A stretch of DNA of 64,000 nt from contig WGLQ01000004.1 in the NCBI GenBank assembly GCA_016125495.1, positions 124,001 to 188,000 of the forward strand. Reading direction: 5' to 3'. Made by a program: the position numbers and the translations under genes. The notes below the pieces were generated by a model. It did no database searches. It saw only the letters and a list, made by a program, of their open reading frames with translations, and had not been told where the DNA came from. This document shows positions 46,728 through 55,293 of the stretch, piece after piece (the first letter of the stretch is position 1; each line of letters starts with the position of its first letter). This stretch comes from Hyphomicrobiales bacterium. GTDB taxonomy: Bacteria > Pseudomonadota > Alphaproteobacteria > Rhizobiales > RI-29.

Positions 46728-47468
46728 GTGGTAGTAGTTCCGGTTGACGGGCGGGCGATCGCTCGCGACTTTTCGGCGGCGTTCGCCGATGCACTCGCGG
46801 CGCGGCGCGGCGCGGACACGATGCTCGATTCTTTCGTCGCGCGGCTTCGCGAACTGGCCGAGGCGCCAGCCCATCTGAAGCCGGCCGAGCCGTTCGTCCA
46901 CCCGACCATGGCGCATCTGTCCGGCCGCCTCGCCAGCCTCCGTGGTCCCGCGCCGTTGACCGAGGCCGCCCGCCGGGCGGCGCATGCCGTTCACTGGTAC
47001 CAGATTTACCAGGGCGAGGGGTTTTCGAGGACACTCAGCCAAGGCATGCTGGCAGGCCAGGTCGCCGGCCAGGCCGGGCTCGTTTCGAGCGAACTGTGCC
47101 GCACCGGCCTCTTCCTTCTCGCTCCCGGCGTCCACTATCCCCTGCACACCCACGGCGCCGACGAGATCTATTTCTGCGTGTCCGGTCACCTCCACCTCCA
47201 GTACGGGCACGCGAGCAGCCCCTTCACGCTGGCGCCCGGCGAACACGCGCGCTCGCCGAGCAACCGGGTCCACAGCCTCACCGTCGGCGATGAGCCGGTG
47301 CTCCTGCTCTACATCTGGATCGGTGATGTCGACAGCCCCAACCTCGCCTGGGAGAAGGCCCCGGACGGCCGCTGGATGCAGGCCCACTGGGTGCGCCAGC
47401 CGGACGCGAGCTGGAAGCGTGTGGAGTTGACGCCGGTGCCACCCGAGGTGGTCGCCGCCGAGGCGTAG
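46728..47468 (+). CDS. Cupin of the dimethylsulfoniopropionate (DMSP) lyase family
   Basis: A 246-residue protein whose C-terminal cupin matches DMSP lyases of the DddL/DddQ/DddK/DddW type. Motif 1 is APGVHYPLHTHGADEIYFCV, giving predicted metal ligands His140, His142 and Glu146 and the candidate catalytic base Tyr148; motif 2 gives the fourth ligand His182 in NRVHSLTV. The spacing equals that of DddK as I recall it. Such enzymes cleave DMSP to dimethyl sulfide and acrylate. The GTG at 46728, with GGAGG eight bases upstream, is preferred to an ATG five codons earlier. It is divergent from an acyl-CoA ligase, and acuI lies 6 kb away. The N-terminal ~110 residues are helical, as in DddL/DddQ. 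Confidence 0.8.
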   Translation: MVVVPVDGRAIARDFSAAFADALAARRGADTMLDSFVARLRELAEAPAHLKPAEPFVHPTMAHLSGRLASLRGPAPLTEAARRAAHAVHWYQIYQGEGFSRTLSQGMLAGQVAGQAGLVSSELCRTGLFLLAPGVHYPLHTHGADEIYFCVSGHLHLQYGHASSPFTLAPGEHARSPSNRVHSLTVGDEPVLLLYIWIGDVDSPNLAWEKAPDGRWMQAHWVRQPDASWKRVELTPVPPEVVAAEA

Positions 47469-47510
47469 GCGCCCGCTCGCATCGCAGAATTGTGGCGGCG
47501 CTGGTCCGCG

Positions 47511-48938
47511 TCAGAACCCGCCGCCGGTCTTGAAGTCGCGGCCGCCGAAGCCGCCGGAGCCGCGTCCCCCGCCGCCACCGCTCCGCCGGCTTCCGCCGAA
47601 GATCGAGCCGTCGAACGGCGGCAGCCCGGAGGAGCGACGAAAAGGATCGGCCGGGCGCCCTCCCCAGCTCTGGCGGCGCTGGGTCCGTGCCCAGTAGTCC
47701 GCGCCGGTGATGATCCCCTTCAGTAGTTCTTCGAGGAGATCCCCGCCGCTCGTCTCCTCGGAGAATATGCTCCCCGGTTCGTCGTAACGGTTGCGGCGGA
47801 ACTCGGTGGCGATCCTCACCAGTTCCTGCCGGCGCTCGAAGGTCTCGTCGAGCCGTTGCTTCAGTTTTTCTCCACTCGCATCGAGACCGGCGAGGTCGCG
47901 ATCGATGCCGGCGATGCGCGCAACGAGCTGATCGTCGGTCGGGGCCGGCGTCTCTCGGGCCAGCCGCGTCAGTCGCTCGAGGCTCTCTTCGGCGAGGAAC
48001 TCGGCGGTGCGTGCGATCGCGTTCCGGAGGCCCTCGTCGAGGCCCTCGGCATAGCGGTTGATCTGGGCGCCGATGTCGGTCAGTTCGGCGGCGATCTGCG
48101 TCAGTTCGCCAGCCGCGGCGCCTTTCTGGCTCCTCAACTCGTCGAGGCGACCGACGATATCCTCCCCCGCGATCTCGCTGATGCGCGTCGAGAGCCTTGT
48201 CTCGACGGCGCGGTTCGCCGCTCCGAGCTGGCTTTCGAGGTCCGCGACGTGCGCCGCGAGCCGGTCCGGAATCTGTATCAGAACCGAATAATTGGCCCTG
48301 GCGTCGGCATAGCCGATCAGTGCCGCGACCTTGCCGTCCAGCCAGCGCACCACCTTCGAGGCGGCATAGTCGGGCGAGCCGTAGCCGCGCTGCCAGAGAT
48401 AGAGGAAGAGGGGATCGGCCTCGTAGTGCTTGCCCTTTTCCGCCCGGTCACGGCCGGCTTGCTCGACCTTGACGGCGGCCCGCTCGCGCTTGTCCGCGAG
48501 TTCCCCGGCCGCCGCGACCAGCGTCGCGTGCTTCGGGTCCGCCGCGAGATCGCGTTGTGCCTCCGCGGCGATCTCGTCCAGTCGCGCTTCGCGTTCGGCG
48601 ATCTCGCGGGTCAACTGGTCGAGGTCGGTAATCTGTCTGGTCCGGGCGTCCAGCGCGACCCGTTGGCGCTGGTGCAGCGCGGCGACGGTCTTTTCCCGCG
48701 CAACGAGCAGGCTCGTCACCTCCGACGAGAGCTGGTCCGCCTCGTCGATCACGCCATCCGAGAGCGCGTCCTTCGTGCGCACGCGGGCGAGTTCGCGAAA
48801 GCCGTCGATCCTGCGCTCGAGCAGCCGTGCCCGCCGACCGTTGATCTCCTCGAGTTCCGCCCGGATTTCGCGCTCGCGCGCCTGCAGGCTGCGGATCGCA
48901 TCCTCGATCTCTTCGCGTGTTTCGACGCCGCTCGCCAT
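47511..48938 (-). CDS. Coiled-coil protein with Gly/Arg-rich tail, third gene of the DUF6384 operon
   Basis: A 475-residue protein. Residues ~5-170 are strongly heptad-patterned (EIEDAIRSLQAREREIRAEL and onward). A globular region near 180-230 includes DPLFLYLWQRGYGSPDYAAS and WLDGKVAALIGYADARANY; more coiled coil follows to ~390, and the last ~45 residues are Gly/Arg/Ser-rich ending FKTGGGF. It starts 6 bases after the DUF6384 gene, so both are on one transcript. No enzyme motif is seen. The FLYLWQRGYG-to-Gly-tail pattern appears conserved in other bacteria as I recall it, but no function is assigned. Confidence 0.85.
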   Translation of the reverse strand: MASGVETREEIEDAIRSLQAREREIRAELEEINGRRARLLERRIDGFRELARVRTKDALSDGVIDEADQLSSEVTSLLVAREKTVAALHQRQRVALDARTRQITDLDQLTREIAEREARLDEIAAEAQRDLAADPKHATLVAAAGELADKRERAAVKVEQAGRDRAEKGKHYEADPLFLYLWQRGYGSPDYAASKVVRWLDGKVAALIGYADARANYSVLIQIPDRLAAHVADLESQLGAANRAVETRLSTRISEIAGEDIVGRLDELRSQKGAAAGELTQIAAELTDIGAQINRYAEGLDEGLRNAIARTAEFLAEESLERLTRLARETPAPTDDQLVARIAGIDRDLAGLDASGEKLKQRLDETFERRQELVRIATEFRRNRYDEPGSIFSEETSGGDLLEELLKGIITGADYWARTQRRQSWGGRPADPFRRSSGLPPFDGSIFGGSRRSGGGGGRGSGGFGGRDFKTGGGF

Positions 48939-48944
48939 TTTTCC

Positions 48945-49952
48945 TCACCACTCGGTGATCGTGCCGCCCTCGACCTCGATCAGCCACTGCGGTTCGAGAA
49001 CGCCGCGCGGCTTGTGTGCGACGACGACGTTTTGGATGATTCCGTCGTCGCTCTTGTCCTCCTGCACGCGGTCGAGCACGTGCTTGGGAACGCGCACGCC
49101 CCAGGCCGTGACCGTGTCCCGCGTGCCCGTCTCCTCGTTTTCCACGTCGCGCGACAGGACGACGCCGGTCGGCCCGACCGCCTCGACGATGAGATAGAAA
49201 TTCCGGGCATCTGGATTGACCTTGGGGATCCGCCAGAGTCCGCTGAGACTGCCGCGCCGCGTGACGATGCGCACGACATATTCTTCCCTGAGGCGCGCGA
49301 GCATGTGCTCGAGTTCGGCGCGCTTGGCGCGGGCCTCCTCGGTCCGCCCCGCTGCCGCCGCCGCACGCGCAATCCCGGCCGTCCGGGCCGCATTCGCCTC
49401 GAGCCCGGCATCGTCCGTCTCCTCGGCGATCTCGCGCTCGAGGCTGGCGATCTCGGCCGGCAGGGTTTGGGTGAGTTCGATGGCGAGCGCCTCGCGCTCG
49501 AGCGAGCGCGGACGCTCGATCATCGCGTACCATGCGAGCCAGAGGGCCGCGACGACCGCGGCAGCAAGGCCCGCCTGCCGCCCCCACGACCAGCGCGTCG
49601 CATAGATCAGTGCGATCCGCCGGGCGAGCGCCCCGCCCCGAGGTTCATAGACGAAGCGCTTTTCCCCGAGCGCCCTGACGCCTTCTTCGAGGATACGGTC
49701 CGCAACCTCGATGCCCTGGCCGCGATAGATCTCCCTGAGCCGCTCGATCAGCGCCTCGCGCCGGCCGCTCTCGTCGAGTTCGCGCGCAACGATGCTCGCG
49801 TCGTGGCGCAGGGTGTCCACCACGTCCATCGCGATCATGACGTCGTCGAGCTTGCTCGCCGCGCCCCCCGTCGAGGATGCGCTCGCCGCCGGTCCGCCGG
49901 TTGCAGCCGGCGCCGTGGATTGTTGCCGCTCGCCTTGGGGACTTGCGTTCAT
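48945..49952 (-). CDS. DUF6384-like membrane protein, second gene of the operon
   Basis: A 335-residue protein. A ~34-residue Ala/Ser/Pro-rich start is followed by a helical domain (DDVMIAMDVVDTLRHD), then FVYEPRGGALARR, one membrane helix at ~125-144 (RQAGLAAAVVAALWLAWYAM), a coiled coil (~150-225) and a C-terminal beta-rich domain (YVVRIVTRRGSLSGLWRIP to VEGGTITEW) that is probably outside the cytoplasm. It is the only membrane protein of the three, so it may anchor the two coiled-coil partners. The ATG at 49952 is ~120 bases from the first gene of the set. Confidence 0.8.
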   Translation of the reverse strand: MNASPQGERQQSTAPAATGGPAASASSTGGAASKLDDVMIAMDVVDTLRHDASIVARELDESGRREALIERLREIYRGQGIEVADRILEEGVRALGEKRFVYEPRGGALARRIALIYATRWSWGRQAGLAAAVVAALWLAWYAMIERPRSLEREALAIELTQTLPAEIASLEREIAEETDDAGLEANAARTAGIARAAAAAGRTEEARAKRAELEHMLARLREEYVVRIVTRRGSLSGLWRIPKVNPDARNFYLIVEAVGPTGVVLSRDVENEETGTRDTVTAWGVRVPKHVLDRVQEDKSDDGIIQNVVVAHKPRGVLEPQWLIEVEGGTITEW

Positions 49953-50069
49953 GAACTCCTCTTCGGGCTCCCTGGTGCTCCGGGGAGCATGTCCTCGGAC
50001 GCTGCGGGCCTAAGTGCGAGGCTTTGCCGCCGACCGCGAGCCATGATGGTTTGACGAACCCCGCGGCCC

Positions 50070-51236
50070 CTACGCGTCGACCAGCGCGTGTCCTTCGGCC
50101 TCGAGCCGTGCCATGCGCCGCTTGCCATCCTCGACCGCCTCGCGGATTTCGGCGGCGTTGCGCGTCGCGAGTACGCGCATCTCCTCGATGATCTCCTTGG
50201 ACCGGACCTGGAAGCTGACGACGCTGTCGACCAGCATTTTGACCGCATCGGCCCGAACCGTCGGCCCGTAACCCGCCTTGATCGCGGCCTCCTGCACCTT
50301 TCCGCCGACCTCCGACAGTGTCTCGAGGCTCTTGGAGACGCCTTCCTTCATCGCTTCGAGCGTCTTGGTCGACTCGTGCAGGCCGAAAAGTCCGGTGAAC
50401 GAGGCCTTGAGCGCGGTCAGCACCGCCTCGTTGGTGGAAAAGAAGCTCACCGCCTGCTGATAGACCCGCTCCTTGGCGCTGGTGGTCTGCATGAGGCGCG
50501 TCATGATGACTTCGGACGTATTGTATCCGACGGTCATGTTGTCGGCGAGGTCCTTGGCGATCTGGTAGCGCTTGTCCTCCTCCTGGAGCAGTCGCAGCTT
50601 CTCGTCGCGCTCCAGTTCGAGTTCGGCGCGCTCGGAGGGCTCCGTCCCCTTGAATTTTGCGACGGCCTGCGACGCGATCTCGAGTTCCTTCTTGGCCTTT
50701 GTCAGTTCCTTTTCGGCCCGCTCGTAGACCTTGAGCGAGAGCACCTGGGCCTGCTTGTAGGCGCTGCGGAAATCCCGGTAGGCCTCGAGGATACGGGATT
50801 CGCGCAGGATCTGGTCCTTGGTGTCGCGCGCCACCTCGATATACGAATAACGGATCTCGTCGAAGCGGTCGGCGATGTCTCCACGCCGCACCTTCATCCA
50901 GACGTTGGCGACGCGCTCGAAGGTGTTGACCTTCCCGTCCTCGAGCTGATCGACGAGGCGTTTTGCGTCCTCGCGGATCGAATTGAAGGCCCCGACGATC
51001 TCGTTGTACCGCTCGCCGATGTTCATCGCGGAGATTTCGTTGCGAACGATCTCGTTGAACACCGAGACGTCGGCGAGCGTCTTTGCGATCACCGTCACGC
51101 TCTCCTGATCGAGCGCGTAGATCTGCTGCAGGAGGCCACCGATCGGGTCGGCTTCGACGGGCTTCACGTTGAGGCCGAGGTCGCGAATCTTCTGCTTGGC
51201 GCGATCGAGGTGGGCGAGGGGGGAGAGTTTGGCCAT
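50070..51236 (-). CDS. Coiled-coil protein, first gene of the DUF6384 operon (TelA/PspA-like architecture)
   Basis: A 388-residue almost entirely helical, soluble protein with long heptad stretches (KVYERAEKELTKAKKELEIA, SERAELELERDEKLRLLQEE). It has no signal peptide or membrane segment. The overall make-up recalls TelA/toxic-anion-resistance and PspA-type proteins that coat membranes, but I see no diagnostic motif. The start MAKLSPLAHLDRAKQKIRDL at 51236 follows a plausible ribosome site; the upstream open frame is not conserved-looking. It leads a three-gene set with the DUF6384 protein and another coiled-coil protein. Confidence 0.85.
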   Translation of the reverse strand: MAKLSPLAHLDRAKQKIRDLGLNVKPVEADPIGGLLQQIYALDQESVTVIAKTLADVSVFNEIVRNEISAMNIGERYNEIVGAFNSIREDAKRLVDQLEDGKVNTFERVANVWMKVRRGDIADRFDEIRYSYIEVARDTKDQILRESRILEAYRDFRSAYKQAQVLSLKVYERAEKELTKAKKELEIASQAVAKFKGTEPSERAELELERDEKLRLLQEEDKRYQIAKDLADNMTVGYNTSEVIMTRLMQTTSAKERVYQQAVSFFSTNEAVLTALKASFTGLFGLHESTKTLEAMKEGVSKSLETLSEVGGKVQEAAIKAGYGPTVRADAVKMLVDSVVSFQVRSKEIIEEMRVLATRNAAEIREAVEDGKRRMARLEAEGHALVDA

Positions 51237-51381
51237 GGCGAGCGGCTCCTGATGCGCGCTTTGCGCGAGGGCGGTTGACGCCCCAGAGGTATTGCCTGGC
51301 GTGCGGCTTCGCAATGCACCGCGTGGACAGCGGTTAAGTGTTCTGCCGTTACGGCGCTGCTCCGGCCCCGAGACGTCGCCC

Positions 51382-51413
51382 TGAAACGAAAATGGCCCCG
51401 CCGGAGCGGGGCC
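51382..51413 (-). terminator. Rho-independent terminator of the Tyr/His-rich protein gene
   Basis: On the minus strand GGCCCCGC-TCCG-GCGGGGCC (51413-51394) is followed by ATTTTCGTTT. It lies 50 bases after the stop of the gene at 51463 and shields the downstream DUF6384 operon from read-through. Confidence 0.85.
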
Positions 51414-51462
51414 GAGTTCGAGGGAGGAGTGAAGGAGTGAGAGACAACGGTGCGTCGGCGGC

Positions 51463-51894
51463 TCAATAATGCGTGTAGCCGTGATCGTAATGGGCGTTGG
51501 CCTTGCAGTGCTCGTACTTCTTCCACCAGTGGTAGCTGCCGGTCCAGACGGCCTTCTTGCGCAGCCAGTGGCAAGGGTCGTAGATGTCGTAGTGCTTCTT
51601 GTAGTAGTAGGGCTTGTACGCGTAGTGATGCGGACCGTAGCCGAAATAGAGCGGCTGGTTGCGGCGATAGTAGAAGCCGTAGTGATGCTTCTTGCCGTAG
51701 GTGCCGTACGTGCCGTAGCTGTGATTTCCGTAGTTGCCCGTATAGCCGTACGAGCCCGCTGGCGTCACGAGTTGCCCGGCGGCGGCCGGCTTTGCGCCGA
51801 CGCCCTCGCCGATCGTGAAGGCCTTGGCCGGCGCATCGCCGGCGAGGAGGGCCGCTGCGGCGATCGCGAGCGCGGCGAGGGTGGACTTGATCAT
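51463..51894 (-). CDS. Exported Tyr/His/Lys-rich protein
   Basis: A 143-residue protein with a signal peptide (STLAALAIAAAALLAGDAPAKA) and a mature part dominated by Tyr, His, Lys and Gly (GNHSYGTYGTYGKKHHYGFY, HHYAYKPYYYKKHYDIYDPC). Two Cys are present (DPCHWLRKK, KYEHCKANA). Such sequences occur in small surface or periplasmic proteins of Hyphomicrobiales with no known role; metal binding is possible. GGAG eight bases before the ATG at 51894 supports the start. Single gene with its own terminator. Confidence 0.8.
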   Translation of the reverse strand: MIKSTLAALAIAAAALLAGDAPAKAFTIGEGVGAKPAAAGQLVTPAGSYGYTGNYGNHSYGTYGTYGKKHHYGFYYRRNQPLYFGYGPHHYAYKPYYYKKHYDIYDPCHWLRKKAVWTGSYHWWKKYEHCKANAHYDHGYTHY

Positions 51895-52138
51895 CTCGTG
51901 AACTCCATCGTCTGGCGGTTGCAACCGGGCCATCCGGTCGTCCGGGTGCCGGTCTCGGTGTCGATGCCAGGTCAATGGAGGGCTCAGACCGATTCTGGTG
52001 CCTCCGGCGCCATGTGTTCACTGTCGCCATTGTTTGATCACGGGAGGTTCACTAATCCGACAGAATGTTACCGAATGTTTCAGCTTGTTTACCGTGTCGG
52101 GTGTCCCATATGATGGGAAGTACGGCGGAGGTAGTGAC

Positions 52139-52378
52139 ATGGCACAGATGGCTGAGCATCCCGGTATCCGGCTTCGGCGTGAAGCTTTGCCGCGCTTCGG
52201 CGGCTCGCTTCCGGCGCTCGCGGGGCGGCTCGATGTATCCGTTGGTGTGGCGAGCGAGCTGCTCGACGGGCGCGTCACGATCGGCCCGGCTCTGGCGGCG
52301 CGGATTGCCACCGTTCTCGGCGGCGAACGCACCGACTGGTATTTGCCGCTCGATGAAGGCGTCGAACTGCGCGGCTGA
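52139..52378 (+). CDS. Small helix-turn-helix protein (HigA/antitoxin-like)
   Basis: A 79-residue protein preceded by GGAGG seven bases before the ATG. The core ALAGRLDVSVGVASELLDGRVTIGPALAARIATVLGGERTDW follows the XRE/HigA pattern, in which a helix-turn-helix is followed by a scissor helix and the W-Y/L ending seen in HigA antitoxins. No toxin gene (HigB or RelE) adjoins it: the downstream gene is lrgB on the opposite strand. It may be an orphan regulator. Confidence 0.72.
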   Translation: MAQMAEHPGIRLRREALPRFGGSLPALAGRLDVSVGVASELLDGRVTIGPALAARIATVLGGERTDWYLPLDEGVELRG

Positions 52379-52379
52379 A

Positions 52380-52398
52380 GCTAGCGGTACCCGCTAGC
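52380..52398. terminator. Hairpin between the HTH gene and lrgB
   Basis: GCTAGCGG (52380-52387) and CCGCTAGC (52391-52398) flank TAC in a compact inverted repeat, one base after the HTH gene stop, and it includes the TAG stop of the convergent lrgB. No T-run, so termination is possible but weak. Confidence 0.45.
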
Positions 52399-53110
52399 CG
52401 AGTAGCCCCCAGACGATCGGCAGCAGCAGCGCCGTTGCGATCGCGTTGATGCCCATGGCGAGGCCCGCGAACGCGCCCGCCACCTCGTTCACCTGGAACG
52501 CCCGCGCCGTTCCGATCCCATGACTTGCCGTACCGATGGCGAGGCCGCGCGCCCGCCAGTCGCGAATGCCGAGGGCGTCGAGCACTGCCGGCCCGAGCAT
52601 CGCCCCGATGATGCCAGTCACGATCACCAGAACCGCCGTGAGCGAGGGCAGCCCCCCGATCTGCTCGGCGATACCCATGGCGACCGGTGCCGTCACGGAC
52701 TTCGGGGCGAGCGAGGCGATGACTCCCGCCGGGCTGCCGGCGAGGTAGGCGATCCCCGCCGCCGAGCCCGCCGCTACCGCCGAGCCCGTCGCGATGCTCG
52801 AGAGGATCGCGAGCCAGGAGGCGCGGACCCGAGCGAGCTGGCGATAGAGCGGGATGGCGAGCGCCACCGTCGCCGGCCCCAGCAGGAAGTGAACGAATTG
52901 CGCCCCCTCGAAATAGTCGACGTAAGGGGTCCGCGAGACCGTCAGCACCGCCGCCACCATGAGCACCGCGAGCAGCACCGGGTTGAGCAGCGGATGCAGC
53001 CCGCTCCGGCGATAGATCCAGAGGCCTGCCTGGTAGGCCGCGAGCGTCAGCGTCAGATGAAAGAGCGGGCTGGCGCTGAGGTAGACCCAGATCTGTGGCA
53101 ATTCGCTCAT
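52394..53110 (-). CDS. lrgB: LrgB/CidB-family membrane protein
   Basis: A 238-residue membrane protein with six or more helices. Family signs are LLNPVLLAVLMVAAVLTV, FLLGPATVALAIPLYRQL, APKSVTAPVAMGIAEQIGG and the ending GTASHGIGTARAFQVNE. In bacteria LrgAB/CidAB pairs affect murein hydrolase activity and can transport small carboxylates such as pyruvate; in plants the homologue exports glycolate. Its ATG overlaps the lrgA stop codon (ATGA), so they are co-translated. Confidence 0.93.
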   Translation of the reverse strand: MSELPQIWVYLSASPLFHLTLTLAAYQAGLWIYRRSGLHPLLNPVLLAVLMVAAVLTVSRTPYVDYFEGAQFVHFLLGPATVALAIPLYRQLARVRASWLAILSSIATGSAVAAGSAAGIAYLAGSPAGVIASLAPKSVTAPVAMGIAEQIGGLPSLTAVLVIVTGIIGAMLGPAVLDALGIRDWRARGLAIGTASHGIGTARAFQVNEVAGAFAGLAMGINAIATALLLPIVWGLLG

Positions 53111-53496
53111 GCAGGCGCCCCGGGCTCGTCCCCGTCGCCCGTTGTGCTGGAACCATCCGCGCCGCCGCGTGTCAGCGCCCGCATCATCAGCCCCGTTGCC
53201 GCGACGGTGAGCACCGTGCTGACCACCAGCGCGACCGAGATTGCCAGCCATTCCCGCCCGATCAATCCGGCATGCACCACGACCCCGACGCCCGCCGGAA
53301 CGAACATCAGCGCGAGGTTGCCGATCAGTCCGTCCGCCACTTTGCCGAGGTCGGCCGGCAGACCGCCACGCGCCACGAGGCCGACAAAGAGGATAGCCAT
53401 CCCGACGACCGGCCCCGGAACCGCCAGACCGGCGAGGCGCACGAGGAGTTCGCCAGCGAGCTGGCAGCCGAGAATGAGGGTGAGGTATCCGATCAC
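53107..53496 (-). CDS. lrgA: LrgA/CidA-family holin-like membrane protein
   Basis: A 129-residue protein with four membrane segments and a charged C-terminus. LGCQLAGELLVRLAGLAVPGPVVGMAILF and NLALMFVPAGVGVVVHAGLI are the family hallmarks. It is the first gene of the lrgAB pair and lies just after acuI on the same strand with ~30 bases between, so it could be on the acuI transcript. Confidence 0.92.
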   Translation of the reverse strand: MIGYLTLILGCQLAGELLVRLAGLAVPGPVVGMAILFVGLVARGGLPADLGKVADGLIGNLALMFVPAGVGVVVHAGLIGREWLAISVALVVSTVLTVAATGLMMRALTRGGADGSSTTGDGDEPGAPA

Positions 53497-53529
53497 CCGC
53501 CCCTCCCGCGCTCCAGGCCGGGGTGCCGG

Positions 53530-54522
53530 TCAGCCATTGACGTCGACCACCACCCGGCCCCGCACCTTGCCCTTGAGGATGTCCTTGCCGAGGCGCGGCA
53601 GGTCGGCGAGCGTTGCCGGCTCGACCATCGCTTCGAGCTTGTCCATCGGCAAGTCGCTGGCGATGCGCTGCCAAGCCGCGATCCTGTCGCCATGGGGCCG
53701 CATGACGCTGTCGATGCCGAGCAAGTTGACGCCGCGCAGCAGGAACGGCACGACCGTCGTCTCGAGCTTGGCGCCCCCGGCGAGCCCGACCGCGGCGATG
53801 CTCGCACCATATTTCATCTGCGGCAGCACGGTGGCCAGCATGGCGCCGCCGACCGCGTCGATGCAACCCGACCACGTCTCCTTGTCGAGCGGCCGGCCGG
53901 ACGGTGTCGCCACTTCCTCGCGTGGCACGATCCGGGTCGCCCCGAGCCCTTTCAGGTAATCGGCTGCTTCCGGCCGTCCGGTCACCGCCGCGACCTCGTG
54001 GCCGAGCTTGGCGAGAATGGCCGTTGCGACCGAGCCGACGCCGCCCGCCGCCCCCGTCACCAGGACCGGGCCGCTGCCGGCTCGCAGTCCGTGCGCCTCG
54101 AGCGCCATCACCGCGAGCATCGACGTGAAGCCCGCCGTACCGACCGCCATCGCCTGGCGCGTCGTGAGCCCGGCCGGTAGTTTGACGAGCCAGTCGGCCT
54201 TCACCTTTGCTTTCTGCGCATAGCCGCCCCACCAGGCCTCTCCGACCCGCCAGCCGGTCAGCACGACTTTGTCGCCCGGCTTGTAGCGCGCGTCCGATGA
54301 GGCCGTGACCGTACCCGCGAAATCGATGCCGGGCACGTGCGGGAAGTTGCGCACGAGCCCGCCCTGACCGTGGATGCAGAGCCCGTCCTTGTAGTTGAGC
54401 GTGGAATACTCGACCGCGACGGTGACATCGCCGTCCGCCGGCAACCGGCTTTCGTCGAGGTCGCGAACGCTTTGGCTGATGGAACCGTCTTCTGCTTTTT
54501 CGACCAGCAGTGCCTTGAACAT
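53530..54522 (-). CDS. acuI: Acrylyl-CoA reductase (NADPH), AcuI/YhdH type of the MDR family
   Basis: A 330-residue medium-chain dehydrogenase/reductase without zinc-binding residues. Hallmarks of AcuI/YhdH are YSTLNYKDGLCIHGQG, NFPHVPGIDFAGTV, GWRVGEAWWGGYAQKA, the nucleotide motif VLVTGAAGGVGSVATAIL and LLRGVNLLGIDSVMRP. AcuI reduces acryloyl-CoA to propionyl-CoA and protects against acrylate formed from DMSP or from 3-hydroxypropionate metabolism. In the window a DMSP-lyase-like cupin lies about 6 kb away. It is followed by lrgA. Confidence 0.93.
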   Translation of the reverse strand: MFKALLVEKAEDGSISQSVRDLDESRLPADGDVTVAVEYSTLNYKDGLCIHGQGGLVRNFPHVPGIDFAGTVTASSDARYKPGDKVVLTGWRVGEAWWGGYAQKAKVKADWLVKLPAGLTTRQAMAVGTAGFTSMLAVMALEAHGLRAGSGPVLVTGAAGGVGSVATAILAKLGHEVAAVTGRPEAADYLKGLGATRIVPREEVATPSGRPLDKETWSGCIDAVGGAMLATVLPQMKYGASIAAVGLAGGAKLETTVVPFLLRGVNLLGIDSVMRPHGDRIAAWQRIASDLPMDKLEAMVEPATLADLPRLGKDILKGKVRGRVVVDVNG

Positions 54523-54594
54523 CGGTCTCTCCCTTGGCTTTGCGCTCCGGTTCTAGCAGACGGGGGCCTCAGCGAAAGTCGGACCTGCGCGGAT

Positions 54595-55293
54595 TCAAGC
54601 GCCAATTCGTTCGATCATGGCATTGAGCGCGACGTTGACCGGCGTCGACCAGTTGGCGGCCCGGGAGGATACGAGATTGGCCTCGCTGCGCAGGATGACG
54701 CCGTCCTCGAGCACCTTGAGCGCATTGGCTGCCAGCGTCGCGCCCGTCGAGGTGATGTCGATCACGATCTCCGCGCTCCCGGCCGCCGGCGTGCCTTCCG
54801 TTGCCCCGAGGCTCTCGACGAGCCGGTAGTTGGTCACCGCGTGGTCGGTGAAGAAGCGGCGTGCGAGGTTGAGATACTTGGTGGCGACGCGCATGCGCCG
54901 GCCGTGCATGGCCTGAAAGGCGAGTCCGACGCGCTGGAGATCGGAAACACTCACGACGTCGATCCAGAAGGCCGGCACCGCGACCACCACGTCCGCGTGC
55001 CCGAAGCCGAGCGGGCGCAGGAAGTCGACGCGGCCCTCCGGCTCGGCGATCTGCTCGCGAATGAGGTCCTCGCCCGTGACCCCGACGTGGATCCGCCCAC
55101 GCTTGAGCATCGAGGCGATCTCGCTCGCCGAGAGGAAGCGCACGACCACGTTATCGAGGCCGGGCATGCTGCCGAGGTACCCGCGCTCGTTGCCGTTCTT
55201 CGTGATCGCGAGCCCCGCGGCTTCGAAGAGCGCGAGCGTGCGCTCCATCAGCCGTCCCTTGGAGGGCACGCCGAGCACCAACGGGTCGTCCAT
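54595..55293 (-). CDS. hisG: ATP phosphoribosyltransferase catalytic subunit, short form
   Basis: A 232-residue HisG of the short type, which lacks the C-terminal regulatory domain and needs HisZ. The opening [20 protein letters not shown] and the phosphoribosyl-binding region [20 protein letters not shown] are diagnostic. It condenses ATP with PRPP in the first step of histidine synthesis. Its ATG overlaps the hisZ stop codon by one base (TGATG), which suits the obligate HisG-HisZ complex. Confidence 0.95.
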   Translation of the reverse strand: MDDPLVLGVPSKGRLMERTLALFEAAGLAITKNGNERGYLGSMPGLDNVVVRFLSASEIASMLKRGRIHVGVTGEDLIREQIAEPEGRVDFLRPLGFGHADVVVAVPAFWIDVVSVSDLQRVGLAFQAMHGRRMRVATKYLNLARRFFTDHAVTNYRLVESLGATEGTPAAGSAEIVIDITSTGATLAANALKVLEDGVILRSEANLVSSRAANWSTPVNVALNAMIERIGA

